Origin: Shewanella sp.
Lineage (GTDB): Bacteria > Pseudomonadota > Gammaproteobacteria > Enterobacterales > Shewanellaceae
Length of the DNA stretch: 64,000 nucleotides
Direction of reading: 5' to 3'
NCBI RefSeq assembly: GCF_013214165.1
Contig: NZ_JABSSM010000002.1
Span: forward strand, 14,584 to 78,583
This document shows positions 1-9,104 of the stretch, one piece after another (position 1 is the first letter of the stretch; each line of letters starts with the position of its first letter). Made by a program: the position numbers and the translations under genes. The notes beneath the pieces are model-generated. The model was not told the DNA's origin. It saw nothing but the letters and a program-made list of their open reading frames with translations, and made no database searches.

Positions 1-390
1 CTGGCAAGCTGGCGCTATATCGATACTAGCAATAAACATAACATTAGCGCCATAGATGGGGAGTTCATCAGAGAAATCCAAAATAACTCAACAGTTGACA
101 CTAGCATAGTCACTTTAGCTGCCGATTGGTACATCACAAAATCATGGTCTGTTGGCGCGGGTTATATATGGAGACAATACGATATGGAGGGTGAATCCAT
201 CTTTCCTGATGAGGCTTATAAGTTCAGTGACGACGACACTAATAGCTCCTATTCTGTTTCAACTTCATACTGGTGGCAGATATCTCAAAGCTTTGCAGCC
301 AAATTCAGCGCAGCTAAACAATTTGGCGTAGATGGTGACAACGAGCCCGATGGCTTCTTAGTCGGTGCCACTATCAATGGCCGCTTTTAA
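1..390 (+). CDS. C-terminal part of an outer-membrane beta-barrel (porin-like) protein
   Basis: The frame is open from the first base of the window, so the gene starts upstream; about 129 residues are visible. They show alternating polar and hydrophobic residues in short strands separated by acidic turns (for example SVGAGYIWRQYD and SYSVSTSYWWQI), and the protein ends in Arg-Phe. A terminal Phe preceded by such strands is the classical outer-membrane barrel sorting signal. An internal ATG at 184 is a strand residue and not a credible start. The exact family cannot be decided from the tail; a putative porin of the kind common in Shewanella is likely. Confidence 0.65.
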   Translation: MASWRYIDTSNKHNISAIDGEFIREIQNNSTVDTSIVTLAADWYITKSWSVGAGYIWRQYDMEGESIFPDEAYKFSDDDTNSSYSVSTSYWWQISQSFAAKFSAAKQFGVDGDNEPDGFLVGATINGRF

Positions 391-404
391 CACTAATTAA
401 TTCA

Positions 405-499
405 ATACCATCCTTGGTATCCGGGGATAACTACTTCCCTGTACAAATCCCCTCATATACCATCCATGGTATCCGGGGATAACTACTTCCCTGTACAAA
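405..499. repeat. Two direct copies of a 43-bp intergenic repeat
   Basis: Copies lie at 405-447 and 457-499 with a 52-bp period and differ at essentially one base. Each begins with a small palindrome (ATACCATCC..GGTAT) and ends in CGGGGATAACTACTTCC followed by CTGTACAAA. The last copy runs directly into the A-run that forms the U-tract of the leftward terminator. A related sequence with the same tail pattern (CGGGGATAAGTATATCC..TACAAA) occurs at 14583-14617 and 14685-14719, also against a leftward terminator, so this looks like a dispersed repeat family. Confidence 0.7.
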
Positions 500-533
500 A
501 AAGCCCGCCGACTGTGGTTAACAGCTGGCAGGC
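497..533 (-). terminator. Rho-independent terminator of the MFS transporter gene
   Basis: On the minus strand GCCTGCC (533-527) pairs with GGCGGGC (509-503), with an inner AGCTGT/ACAGT extension, and is followed by TTTTTT. It lies about 90 bases past the stop of the leftward transporter gene. Confidence 0.75.
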
Positions 534-624
534 AAAGGGTGTTACTCGATATAAACTTCCAGACGCTAGGTATCAAGTCCTAAGCCTTAGCTAGGTCCTA
601 GATTCTTGGACCTAAGAACGTCTC

Positions 625-1839
625 CTAGTTCGCATGCTGCTCCTGATGCCAATGATCTAAACGCGGCATGGCCAGCATGGCTAATAACATGATGGTAAAG
701 CCTCCCATCACCAGCGCAACCGCATAGGGCGCCGTCAGATCCGTTTGTTGCACGAGTCCGGCCAACACCGAAGCGCCACTCATCTGAATAAACCCGAGCA
801 TGGCCGCTGCGGTTCCGGCTCGCTCGCCGAATGCCGACAGAGCCATGCTAGTGGCGGGGCCTAGAAGTAGCGCAAAACCTATACAAAGCAACATCATAGG
901 TAGCATAAAACTCAATGCCGCCGCCAAACCTGCCTGTGGTCCCCAGGTTTGAACCAGCAGCTGGGACACGGCCGATAACAGCATTATGTTCAGTGCTAAG
1001 ATGACGGTGGGACGATTACCTAACTTATTAATCACCATAGGCGCCATAAAGCAGGCAGCGATATTGACCACGGCATTGAGACCAAATAGACCACTAAAGG
1101 TCAGCTCAGACATGCCTAAATGTTCGATTAACCAAACCGGCGCATAGGACACATAGGTCAAGATCACCGCCATTCCAGCCATGCAACATAATGCATAGAA
1201 CATGAAGTGAGGCTCACTGAGTACGGGTTTATAACGTGACCAACGGTAAAGAGGGCCTGTGGTAACGGTATTTTTAGGCCGGGTTTCCGGTAAACGATAC
1301 CCGACGACTAACATCATCACTATGGCGTAGAGTGTCATAAAGATGAAGGTCGAGCGCCAACCAAACTGCAACGCCAGCAAACCACCCAGAGTCGGTGCCA
1401 ATGCAGGTATCACACAGATGACCCCATTAAGGTAACTATAATATCGCGCGCTTTCCTTAGGGCTAAAGCAATCACGTACCGCACTAAAGACGACAATTGA
1501 TGTCGAACAAGCCGCTAGGCCCTGAAGCACTCTGGCCAACTGCAGCCAATGAAACTCCATGGCCATGGCAGCAAATAAGCTGCTAACTCCATAGAGTAAA
1601 ACACCGAAGATGGCGATTGGGCGACGTCCATAACGATCGGCTAATGGACCAATGAGAATTTGCCCCACTCCCATGGCGAATAGAAACAGCACTAAGGTCG
1701 ATTGAATTTCACTGGATGAAACAGAAAACTCGGCAGCCATAGTCGGCATTGACGGCAGATAAATATCTATGGCTAATGGACTCAACACCACCAAAGACAT
1801 GAGTATGGGTAACAGATTTCGACGCATTATTTTTCTCAT
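625..1839 (-). CDS. MFS multidrug transporter, Bcr/CflA family
   Basis: A 404-residue major facilitator protein of the drug:H+ antiporter DHA1 type, expected to export small drugs from the inner membrane. The N-terminus carries the Bcr/CflA-type first helix (SPLAIDIYLPSMP), and the loop between helices 2 and 3 has motif A (GPLADRYGRRP, about residues 64-74). Twelve hydrophobic segments can be followed to the end, and the length is normal for the family. MRKIM and MRRN are both possible starts, five codons apart. The gene diverges from a LysR regulator across 95 bp, a common arrangement for a regulator controlling its neighbour exporter. The substrate is unknown. Confidence 0.88.
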   Translation of the reverse strand: MRKIMRRNLLPILMSLVVLSPLAIDIYLPSMPTMAAEFSVSSSEIQSTLVLFLFAMGVGQILIGPLADRYGRRPIAIFGVLLYGVSSLFAAMAMEFHWLQLARVLQGLAACSTSIVVFSAVRDCFSPKESARYYSYLNGVICVIPALAPTLGGLLALQFGWRSTFIFMTLYAIVMMLVVGYRLPETRPKNTVTTGPLYRWSRYKPVLSEPHFMFYALCCMAGMAVILTYVSYAPVWLIEHLGMSELTFSGLFGLNAVVNIAACFMAPMVINKLGNRPTVILALNIMLLSAVSQLLVQTWGPQAGLAAALSFMLPMMLLCIGFALLLGPATSMALSAFGERAGTAAAMLGFIQMSGASVLAGLVQQTDLTAPYAVALVMGGFTIMLLAMLAMPRLDHWHQEQHAN

Positions 1840-1934
1840 GAGGGAACATTTTTCTATGGCTAAATTTTAGCTCAGTGATGTTATGAACAGAAATGGTATA
1901 ATTTCAGAACTGAATTTCCTTTAAGGAATAACTA

Positions 1935-2921
1935 ATGCATCTGGATAATCTGGCGCGCATCGATCTCAACCTGCTGGTCATATTGCAGGTACTGCTGGAA
2001 GAACAAAGTGTCACCCGGGCAGCCAGTCGTTTGCACTTGAGTCAATCGGCGCTGAGTAAGAGTCTTAATCGCCTACGCGATACTCTGGGGGATCCCTTGT
2101 TTCATCGTACCGCCCACGGATTAAAGCCTACGGCCCATGCCATGCAGTTGGGGCTGAAGTTACCCGATATTCTTCAGGGACTCTACCAACTGACACAAGC
2201 TCCAAGTTTCACTCCCGCCAGCAGCAACCGTCAGTTCTCTTTCGCCATGGTTGAGAGTGCCTATGAAACCTTATTGCCATATTTTATCGGCCCATTGCTC
2301 AATAATGCGCCAAATCTGAAGCTAGATACCTATGTTTGGATGGAGCAATCCATGCAGGCCCTACAGAAGGGACAGATCGATTTCGGCATATCTGGCAGAG
2401 ACCTGAATCCACAATCAGATTTTCAAATAGGCAGGCTTCCCGACGGCATAGCCTACAAGACCCTGTTTACCGATAAGCAGATCTGTTTGGTTAGAGAAAA
2501 CCATCCAATACTTACTGCCGTAAAAACAGGCCAATGGAATATACAAATCTATCTGGAAATGTCACATGTACAGGTACGCTGTGAAGGCAATGAGTGGTGG
2601 GCTCTGGACTATCATCTGGCAAACTTAGGCCATAGACGCAAACTTAGCACTACGGTACCGGACTTTTATGGCGCGGCCAGTGTGTGCGCGCATAGCGATC
2701 TGATATTCACCTTGCCATCTAGTTTTGCCCGCCACGCCGGAAAACTGTATCCATTGGTCGAGCTGCCACTGCCATTCGAATTTATTCCATTGGCCTATGT
2801 GCTGCTGTGGAATTCGCGTAATAACGAGGAGCCCGGCCATAAATGGATCAGAGAAACCATATGTAAGAGTGTCGCCGAGGCTTTCGATCATGAGACTTTT
2901 GATAACACCAAGATGAAATAA
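1935..2921 (+). CDS. LysR-family transcriptional regulator
   Basis: A 328-residue LysR protein. The N-terminal winged HTH is clear at about residues 9-67 (LNLLVILQVLLEEQSVTRAA, then SRLHLSQSALSKSLNRLR), followed by a PBP-like effector domain. TTAAGGAATAACTAATG gives a reasonable ribosome site for this start. It diverges from the MFS exporter, and the 95-bp shared region is the likely operator, with the AT-rich segment at 1860-1925 holding both promoters. Inference: it controls the exporter and possibly itself. The ligand is unknown. The NodD/NahR-like N-terminal spelling (MHLDNLARIDLNLL) suggests that subgroup. Confidence 0.9.
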   Translation: MHLDNLARIDLNLLVILQVLLEEQSVTRAASRLHLSQSALSKSLNRLRDTLGDPLFHRTAHGLKPTAHAMQLGLKLPDILQGLYQLTQAPSFTPASSNRQFSFAMVESAYETLLPYFIGPLLNNAPNLKLDTYVWMEQSMQALQKGQIDFGISGRDLNPQSDFQIGRLPDGIAYKTLFTDKQICLVRENHPILTAVKTGQWNIQIYLEMSHVQVRCEGNEWWALDYHLANLGHRRKLSTTVPDFYGAASVCAHSDLIFTLPSSFARHAGKLYPLVELPLPFEFIPLAYVLLWNSRNNEEPGHKWIRETICKSVAEAFDHETFDNTKMK

Positions 2922-3097
2922 CGAAAATAACAATAATCAATCCACTATTCAGCTTAGATTAATCAAAGCTGGTTTATCATTGTGATTCTTGAGGTGTTAT
3001 ACCATCTGTTACATATTCACAGCCAGATTAACTGAATTTAACGTGATCTTAGCTTATTAAATGTGCAGACTAGACACAGTTAATTTTTGGAGTTCTT

Positions 3098-3466
3098 ATG
3101 ATCTACAGTCAGTTTCAGCAATCACCTTTCCCGGCAAGATTCTCCGGAGCCAAAGGCTGGGTAGCATTTGCTATCGGTATTGCAGTCATCACCTTAGCGC
3201 TTATAGCTCTGCCATTCCTGCTATTGTTCGGTGCTATTAGCTTTATCTTGTTAAGCCTATTTGGTCGTCTATTTCTTAAGAGGCAGCTGGCTAAGTTTAA
3301 ACAGCAGCAAGCCCGGGGAGCGTATACAGATAGCCAGCAACAAGGCCATTTCTCTACCGCTAGCGAACAGCAGAGCCAGCCAATATTTACCGATGATGCC
3401 TTTGCTGATAAGCGTCATCAAGCTAAGTCACACCAAGGACGTACCTACGAGCACGACCCAAGCTAG
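3098..3466 (+). CDS. Small membrane protein of unknown function
   Basis: 122 residues. A hydrophobic stretch at about residues 25-58 could form one long or two short membrane helices (WVAFAIGIAVITLALIALPF, then LLLFGAISFILLSLFGRLF). It is followed by a basic linker and a Gln/Ser/His-rich hydrophilic tail. The start follows TTTTTGGAGTTCTTATG, a good ribosome site. It stands alone between a LysR gene and a leftward peptidase gene. I do not recognise the family. Confidence 0.6.
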   Translation: MIYSQFQQSPFPARFSGAKGWVAFAIGIAVITLALIALPFLLLFGAISFILLSLFGRLFLKRQLAKFKQQQARGAYTDSQQQGHFSTASEQQSQPIFTDDAFADKRHQAKSHQGRTYEHDPS

Positions 3467-3504
3467 CAGGCGTCACCTTGCAGACGCGACAGCAGAAGCT
3501 CTGC

Positions 3505-4767
3505 TCAGACCTTAAATTGTGAAGCTGTCAGAGGCCGCTTTAACAGCGCCTCGAAACGCTTCCAATGCTCTTGTTTTCTCGTCTCGCCATCTTTTTCTAC
3601 CCATCGAGCTACGCTCTCCTCTCCATGATTATAATTAATCACATAGGCTCGATTAGCGAGATAGAACTTCACCCTTTGCTTAGCTCTTGAACGAGTATAT
3701 AGACCATATTTGATCAATAGTTTTTGTGCATCCTCTTCCATTATATGGCCATCGGTCAACTGCTCACAGACCAAATTATCCAAATAGGCTAGCTTCTTAT
3801 AACACGCCAAAACTTTGTGGTATTTCTCAATATCCCCCTCGATACCCGCCAGTGGCATCAAGGTATCTCGTTCGAAATCGATCACCTCTTGCTTAGACAT
3901 GATCAGGCTGAGGCCATAATTAGCACTGCCTTCAGCAAGGAAAGAGATGGGGCTGTAGAGAGGATAAACTGCATATTCGATCCACTGCTCGGTTCTGACC
4001 AGGTCCCTCTCCTGCAACAGGTTGAATACATGGTGACCCGGATAGCCTTCATGACTGGCAAGCTCCAGGCACCGATCAATATAGAGAGGCAGATCTTGGT
4101 TAAGCTGAATGAGACTCTTATAGTTACCTTGATACCAGTTATAGGCGGTCCAGATCTTGTCGGTGACAAACTCGATACTGAAACTTTCAGCATGGGGCAG
4201 TTCAATATGGGCCCCGGTGAGCGCCCTAGCTTTATCTACTGCTGCCTCGAATACCGTAGGGATCTTACTCTGAGGCACAATAAATTGTACTCTAAACAGC
4301 TCGAATCGCTCGGCTAACTCTCCTTCACCCGGTAACAGCTTATCTATCTCATCTTGTATGGACTCGAATGAACACAGGCCAAATTTCTGCGACTGCGTAT
4401 CGTATAAACCTTCAGATTCAACATCGAAGCTACCTCTATTCCCTTGGAGATGGCTCAGGTAGTAAACCACAGAGGATACCTGTTTATTTAAGAAGCCATG
4501 CCTGGAGATGAGTTTAGCGTCGACACTGGATAGATTACGTTCATTCAGATACTTGAGTTGCGTCTTTGCCATTTTATGCAGCCCTGAAAGGGGGAGTTTT
4601 TTACACTCCAGCCGCCAGATCTCGGGGCCATAGAAGGCGTCGACATAGAAGGGATCATGTAAACCGATAGCGAGTACCAACTTGACATAAGACTCGGCAA
4701 TGTCATTGAGCTCTCGGTTAAATTCTTGGTCTTCCCTGTGTTGTCTTTCATCTGCACGTGTGAGCAA
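3505..4767 (-). CDS. DUF885-like putative zinc peptidase
   Basis: 420 residues, mostly helical by appearance. Residues 239-246 read HEGYPGHH, which matches the HE-x-x-PGHH zinc signature I associate with the DUF885 family; His239 and His245/246 would bind zinc and Glu240 would be the catalytic base. A further acidic stretch (FLAEGSANYGL, about 275-285) resembles the downstream glutamate region of such enzymes. There is no signal peptide, so the protein is probably cytoplasmic. It is shorter than typical exported DUF885 proteins (about 550-600 residues). The substrate is unknown. It is transcribed alone; the gene upstream on the same strand is far away. Confidence 0.6.
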   Translation of the reverse strand: MLTRADERQHREDQEFNRELNDIAESYVKLVLAIGLHDPFYVDAFYGPEIWRLECKKLPLSGLHKMAKTQLKYLNERNLSSVDAKLISRHGFLNKQVSSVVYYLSHLQGNRGSFDVESEGLYDTQSQKFGLCSFESIQDEIDKLLPGEGELAERFELFRVQFIVPQSKIPTVFEAAVDKARALTGAHIELPHAESFSIEFVTDKIWTAYNWYQGNYKSLIQLNQDLPLYIDRCLELASHEGYPGHHVFNLLQERDLVRTEQWIEYAVYPLYSPISFLAEGSANYGLSLIMSKQEVIDFERDTLMPLAGIEGDIEKYHKVLACYKKLAYLDNLVCEQLTDGHIMEEDAQKLLIKYGLYTRSRAKQRVKFYLANRAYVINYNHGEESVARWVEKDGETRKQEHWKRFEALLKRPLTASQFKV

Positions 4768-4884
4768 TTAATTATCCTCTCAGCCTGAATAACATAAATG
4801 TAACACATTGCATATTGTATGCAACTTTCAAATAGACAGAATTTCCGTTTCAACGAGTTAAATAATAGAACAAGGGGCTTGATA

Positions 4885-4987
4885 AGATGGGCTTATGCTT
4901 AGTTGGTATAGCTAGGTATTAATCAGATGGGCTTATGCTTAATTGTTATAGCCAGATGCCTATTGGTATAGTCAGGTATTAATCAGA
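4885..4987. repeat. Short degenerate tandem repeat of about 40 bp
   Basis: AGATGGGCTTATGCTTA occurs at 4885 and 4925. A second motif, TTGGTATAG-CAGGTATTAATCAGAT with small variations, follows the first copy and recurs at 4962-4987, where it overlaps the stop codon of the Sel1 gene. The unit therefore seems to have been duplicated together with the 3' end of that gene. Confidence 0.6.
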
Positions 4988-6397
4988 TAGCAGTTCTTTC
5001 GCTCTCTCTAGTGCGGCTAACTCTTCGGTGTTAGTCGCAACAAAGAGTACATTCTCAACCTGTTGCAGCAGTGAGTTCCATAATGGTGCTATGACCGCGA
5101 GTTCCTCGCTATTTGCCCGTTCTTTGGCTAATTTGAGCAGAGCCGCAGAGCCTACTACATCAATTTTATTGAGCATGCCATCGGCTAAGGCTATGCTGAG
5201 TTCAATCATGGCGGGTACGCTATGACCGTACTTAATCACTTCTCTAAGATAAGACTCGGCCAACGCCAGCTCAGCACTCGTAGAGCCATCATCATTGAGC
5301 ATGGCCTGGGCACGAGAGAACATGGCATCGAGCTGCCCTTGCTCTGCCGCCTCCTTCATCCAATGGTCACTGGCCACAGGATCGATTTCTGTACCTTCCC
5401 CTTTTGCCAGCATCAAGGCGAGATGATATTGAGCGTGGGGGAAACCAGCCTTAGCGGCTTGTGAAATAAAGTGATTTGCCTGGAGAAGATCACCTTGCTG
5501 ATAAAACAACACACCTAAATTCGCCATCGCCTCCGATTGCTCCAGCTCGGCTGCAGCTTGCAGATGCTCTTGGGCTTTATCGAGATCGATAGCGACAGTT
5601 TCACTGCCTACCAGATAGAAGTAACCCAACAAGGCCATGGCATTAACAACACCAGCTTGGGCAGACAAAGCAATAGCTCTCTCCCCAGCAACGACGTCGG
5701 CTTCACCGTTATAACCGTGAATTAAGGCGACGCCATGCTCATGCATAGCATTCATATTCCGATCGGCAGCCAAAGAAAACCAATACTGGGCCTTGGCTAA
5801 CGTATCACTGGAAAGGTTTGATTGAGCGGACTCTACATCGCTGCTCGCCTCTAATGCCAGCTCTTGTTCTTGCTGCATAAGCGCACGAGTCTTGAGTGAC
5901 ATCCCTACAAGATATTGGGCTTCGGCTTCTCCTTGCATCACGGCTCTATAACAGAGATCCCGCCCCACCAGTAAATCGAATGGCTCAAACTTATACCTAG
6001 GCAGTGACTTACCTGTTACTTGCTTAAACAAGGATTCGATGAGTTTTAATAATTTCTCTATCGATTTTTCACTGAGCTGCTGCAATTGCTCGGCAGTCAG
6101 GTGGTATTTTTCCGGATGGGCTCCACGATTACCGTCCCCCCGTAAACGATGCAGGGCCCTGGTAATACGTACATCGATGACGCGCTTACTGTTAAGGGTC
6201 TCTATTCTGTCGTATAGATTTGGCCCCGTGAACGAGACCCCTCTGGACTCAGCCAGCAGATCCGTTAATTTATGGGTAAGACTACGAAGCAGCAGCAATG
6301 CCTGGGTAGGCACATCTTTAACATAGCTCTTAGCTATGCCGTAATCATGACCTAATTCGGCAGAAAATTGAGTAACCAATTCGACATCAGTAAGCAC
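4979..6397 (-). CDS. DUF4145-like / Sel1-repeat protein
   Basis: 472 residues, cytoplasmic. Residues ~1-115 resemble the DUF4145 helical domain found at the front of some restriction and other proteins (QALLLLRSLTHKLTDLL..RGDGNRGAHPEKY). From about residue 150 to 410 the chain is built of Sel1/TPR-like helical pairs with the usual A.y.LG..y..G signature (AMALLGYFYLVGSE; AMANLGVLFYQQGDLLQA; AQYHLALMLAKGEGTE). Such proteins act as scaffolds; the partner is unknown. It is followed on the minus strand by the repeat at 4885-4987. The YciC-like gene lies 56 bp upstream in the same direction and could share a transcript. Confidence 0.7.
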   Translation of the reverse strand: MLTDVELVTQFSAELGHDYGIAKSYVKDVPTQALLLLRSLTHKLTDLLAESRGVSFTGPNLYDRIETLNSKRVIDVRITRALHRLRGDGNRGAHPEKYHLTAEQLQQLSEKSIEKLLKLIESLFKQVTGKSLPRYKFEPFDLLVGRDLCYRAVMQGEAEAQYLVGMSLKTRALMQQEQELALEASSDVESAQSNLSSDTLAKAQYWFSLAADRNMNAMHEHGVALIHGYNGEADVVAGERAIALSAQAGVVNAMALLGYFYLVGSETVAIDLDKAQEHLQAAAELEQSEAMANLGVLFYQQGDLLQANHFISQAAKAGFPHAQYHLALMLAKGEGTEIDPVASDHWMKEAAEQGQLDAMFSRAQAMLNDDGSTSAELALAESYLREVIKYGHSVPAMIELSIALADGMLNKIDVVGSAALLKLAKERANSEELAVIAPLWNSLLQQVENVLFVATNTEELAALERAKELLSD

Positions 6398-6453
6398 AAC
6401 AGATACTCCGTATTTCCCATTCCTAAGCGCTTAGCGCTAGAATTCCCTATGGT

Positions 6454-7182
6454 TTAAACTTCTTCATCTACCTTTTTAGGGCGTGAAACCATGTACAAAC
6501 GGAAAAGTGCCACATTGATAAATAAGCCGATAAACGCAATAAACACTTCGACGATCAGCTGAACTGGGAAACCTAATGATTGAACCAGAGCAGAAATTGA
6601 ACCTCCTACGAGAGACAGAGGAATGTACAACATGAGCACCATCAGGGTCTTGAATGCTATCGGACTAGTGAATTTAAAACTTGCCTTAATCGCTTCGAAT
6701 GGGGTTAACCGCTCGACGACAACCATAAAGTTCACATAGGCGAGTCTGGCAAAGATATAGATACTCATGGTGAGGCCGATTAGCCATAAAGGACCGAAGG
6801 CCGCAAAAATCATCACCGGGGCAAGAATCGCTAAGCCTGAAAATACACCGGCGAGTAGCAGGCCAGGAACGAAGTTCAAACTGGTCTTCAATATCAGCGC
6901 AGTACTGGCTTCATGGCCTTGTGAGCGGATCTCTAAGAAGAGAGTCAAGGCTGCTATCAATAAAGAAAACACCAATAATAGGGCCATCATGGCCGCCATG
7001 TGCGAGGCACCAAACTCAGGGTTCTCTAAATCGGCACCTCTGATCTCCATGCCCAGCCACAATTGAATACCAACCTGAATAAATAAAATAGGCACAGTCA
7101 ATGCGGCTAACTGACTAATATGATTACGAAAGAAGTTAAAGGCTTCTGTTAATATCGCAGACAATGACATGGGTGTTTCCAA
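6454..7182 (-). CDS. YciC/UPF0259-like inner-membrane protein
   Basis: 242 residues with five to six hydrophobic helices. The opening (LSAILTEAFNFFRNHISQLA) and the internal FIFARLAYVNFMVVVERLTPFEAIKASFKFT-type region (shown only in part: IFARLAYVNFMVVVE, then APFEAIKASF-like) are what I recall of the YciC family. METPM and MSL offer two starts; MSLSAIL (five codons in) is more like the family. No biochemical role is established. It is transcribed towards the Sel1 gene and diverges from a DUF2780 gene. Confidence 0.65.
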   Translation of the reverse strand: METPMSLSAILTEAFNFFRNHISQLAALTVPILFIQVGIQLWLGMEIRGADLENPEFGASHMAAMMALLLVFSLLIAALTLFLEIRSQGHEASTALILKTSLNFVPGLLLAGVFSGLAILAPVMIFAAFGPLWLIGLTMSIYIFARLAYVNFMVVVERLTPFEAIKASFKFTSPIAFKTLMVLMLYIPLSLVGGSISALVQSLGFPVQLIVEVFIAFIGLFINVALFRLYMVSRPKKVDEEV

Positions 7183-7350
7183 TAGATAATTAAAAAAGCA
7201 GAATAAGGCAGCTAGGATACCGAAATTTGATAGTTATTGCACCGATGAAATACCATAATACGGAGCTGAAACCGTAAAATAGATGCAACAAGATTGTTAA
7301 AAAAGATAGAATGGTTGTAACAATCGAATTAAGTAACCATTGGAAGAAAA

Positions 7351-7869
7351 ATGAAACTATTAACCGTGATCGGCCTGCTACTCGCTAGCACAACACTCAG
7401 CGCCCCAGCTATGGCAGGCTGGTTCGATGACCTCTTTTCAGCAGAAAAAGCTAAGCCCCAAGTCACTCAAACCCAGAATAACGATCTTGTGGGAAGTATC
7501 ATGTCTCAGCTAGGACTGAATCAGTCTCAGGCAGAAGGCGGCTTAGGCAGCCTACTTTCCTTTGCAAAATCCACACTCGGTGGTGATGACTTTGACTCTA
7601 TTGCCAATGCTATTCCTGATATAGACAGCCTATTATCTGCGGCTCCAGCCCTAGATAACGAATCTGGTATGTCAGGTTTACTGGCAAAGGCGGGTGATCT
7701 GGGCAGCTCGCTTCAAGGCGGCGCTCAAGTTTTTGACGCCTTCGAAAAGCTTGGGATCCCTAAAGAACTCGCAGCCCCTATGGTCGAAATCGTTAAAGGC
7801 TACCTAGATAGCAATGCCGGAGAGGGTACGACAGATATGCTAATGCAAGGCCTAGGAGCCATTCTTTAA
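7351..7869 (+). CDS. Exported DUF2780-type protein
   Basis: 172 residues with a clear signal peptide (LLTVIGLLLASTTLSAPAMA, cleavage after AMA near residue 22). The mature part contains the DUF2780-like pattern: SIMSQLGLNQSQAEGGLGSL, a Gly/Asp turn, then paired amphipathic helices, ending MLMQGLGAIL. Vibrio VcgC/VcgE are the proteins I remember for this domain. Start ATG at 7351 follows GGAAGAAAA. The protein is predicted periplasmic; function unknown. Confidence 0.65.
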   Translation: MKLLTVIGLLLASTTLSAPAMAGWFDDLFSAEKAKPQVTQTQNNDLVGSIMSQLGLNQSQAEGGLGSLLSFAKSTLGGDDFDSIANAIPDIDSLLSAAPALDNESGMSGLLAKAGDLGSSLQGGAQVFDAFEKLGIPKELAAPMVEIVKGYLDSNAGEGTTDMLMQGLGAIL

Positions 7870-8001
7870 GCCTGCTCCTTAAGGACAGAAAAGATAGATG
7901 AAATAAGATTCATTATTGTATCTGGTTTGCGAGTGAACTCTTTTTTTATCTCTTACTCTAACCCGTTAAGCTGAACTCATTTCAAATCGACAGGATCTCT
8001 C

Positions 8002-8448
8002 ATGTTAGCCAAATTAAAACAATTTTTAACGTCACACTCTCAAGCCGTCACACCGGAAGAGAAATCCCGTCAATTACAGTTAGCCGCGGTGAGCTTACTG
8101 CTCGAAGTCGTCTTTGCCGATGAAACCTTGAGTGAAGAAGAGGCAAAACTCCTGCCACAGCTGATGACCAAGGCCCTATCTTTGACACCAGCAGAAGCTG
8201 AAGAGCTGATCGATGAGGCCAAGAAGATACAAGGCGACTCGATTTCTCTCTATGAGTTTACCAAGGAGATAAATGAGCAGTGCGACATCAAGCAAAAACA
8301 GAAGTTGATACTGGCCATGTGGAAACTAGCCTATGCCGACGGTCAACTGTGCCAATACGAAGATCAGATAATTCGCAGGACTGCTGACCTGCTCTACCTT
8401 AAACACAGCGAACTCATAAAGATGCGCAATTTAGCGGTGGACAGTTAG
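8002..8448 (+). CDS. TerB-family (TerB/co-chaperone-like) protein
   Basis: 148 residues, all-helical, cytoplasmic. It fits the TerB fold: AAVSLLLEVVFADETLSEEE and later LILAMWKLAYADGQLCQYED give the two symmetrical metal-binding-type acidic loops (ADETLSEEE, ADGQLCQYED), and the chain ends with a helix full of charged residues. TerB proteins were named from tellurite resistance, but single chromosomal copies like this have no proven role. Start preceded by ACAGGATCTCTC. Confidence 0.75.
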   Translation: MLAKLKQFLTSHSQAVTPEEKSRQLQLAAVSLLLEVVFADETLSEEEAKLLPQLMTKALSLTPAEAEELIDEAKKIQGDSISLYEFTKEINEQCDIKQKQKLILAMWKLAYADGQLCQYEDQIIRRTADLLYLKHSELIKMRNLAVDS

Positions 8449-8569
8449 GCTCAAGCTTCTGGCCTGCAACATAAGTGAAGACGATGACTAACGCCATGGC
8501 GAGTAATACGGCAGCTAGTGCCCTGCCAACGCCCAATCGTTCCCTTGAACTGATCCATCTATCCTGCCC
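8414..8569 (-). other. Start-poor minus-strand frame with one membrane-helix-like segment
   Basis: A 51-codon open stretch on the minus strand reads DRWISSRERLGVGRALAAVL and continues with a hydrophobic helix (LAMALVIVFTYVAG), ending in the 3' end of the TerB gene. It has no ATG at the front; the only start is a TTG (Leu of RERLG) behind AGGGA. It looks protein-like but could be chance or a remnant. Confidence 0.2.
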
Positions 8570-8715
8570 TTATCCTGCTATAGCAAGCCGACAGCCATTG
8601 AATCTTGAACTCACCAAGGCAACCAGCAAAACCTTGGTATAAGGCCAATATTATTATGCTGCTAAATTTAGCCTAAATACCTTTCACACTCCCATAGCTA
8701 TGGGAATCTTCTCCA

Positions 8716-8997
8716 TTAGTATAAACTTAACTCCCGATACAACCCCTGGTATTTAATCAATGCAACTGAGCCATCTAGCGTCAATATGGGGGTCATGTTT
8801 GCCAGGCTATTCCTGAGAACGTCACCTGCCGGGGCATCACAGGAAATATGGACCTCTTGGTCTATGTTCAGGCTGCTTCGATGAAACGTCTCCATGAGAT
8901 CAGACAGTATATCGATGCCCAGACCGATATCAGCAGCATAAAAAACCAGTTGCTCATGAGTGAATGGATCGATAACCGGAGTTAATAATTTGAGTGC
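8716..8997 (-). pseudogene. Startless gene fragment before menD
   Basis: A 93-codon minus-strand frame runs from a TAG (8998-9000) to a TAA (8716-8718). It reads like real protein (PVIDPFTHEQLVFYAADIGL, later IDQEVHISCDAPAGDVLRNS and ANMTPILTLDGSVALIKYQG) but has no start codon before an internal Met about one third in. I do not recognise the family. It is probably the C-terminal remnant of a deleted gene; alternatively an upstream frameshift separates it from its start. Confidence 0.45.
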
Positions 8998-9104
8998 CTA
9001 GTGTACTGATACAAGGCAAAGTAATCCTTAAACTATGTGGTTTCACTTAGAAATCTCCCTTACTTCACGCTAGACTAGCGATATCAATTTTATGGTAACT
9101 ATCT

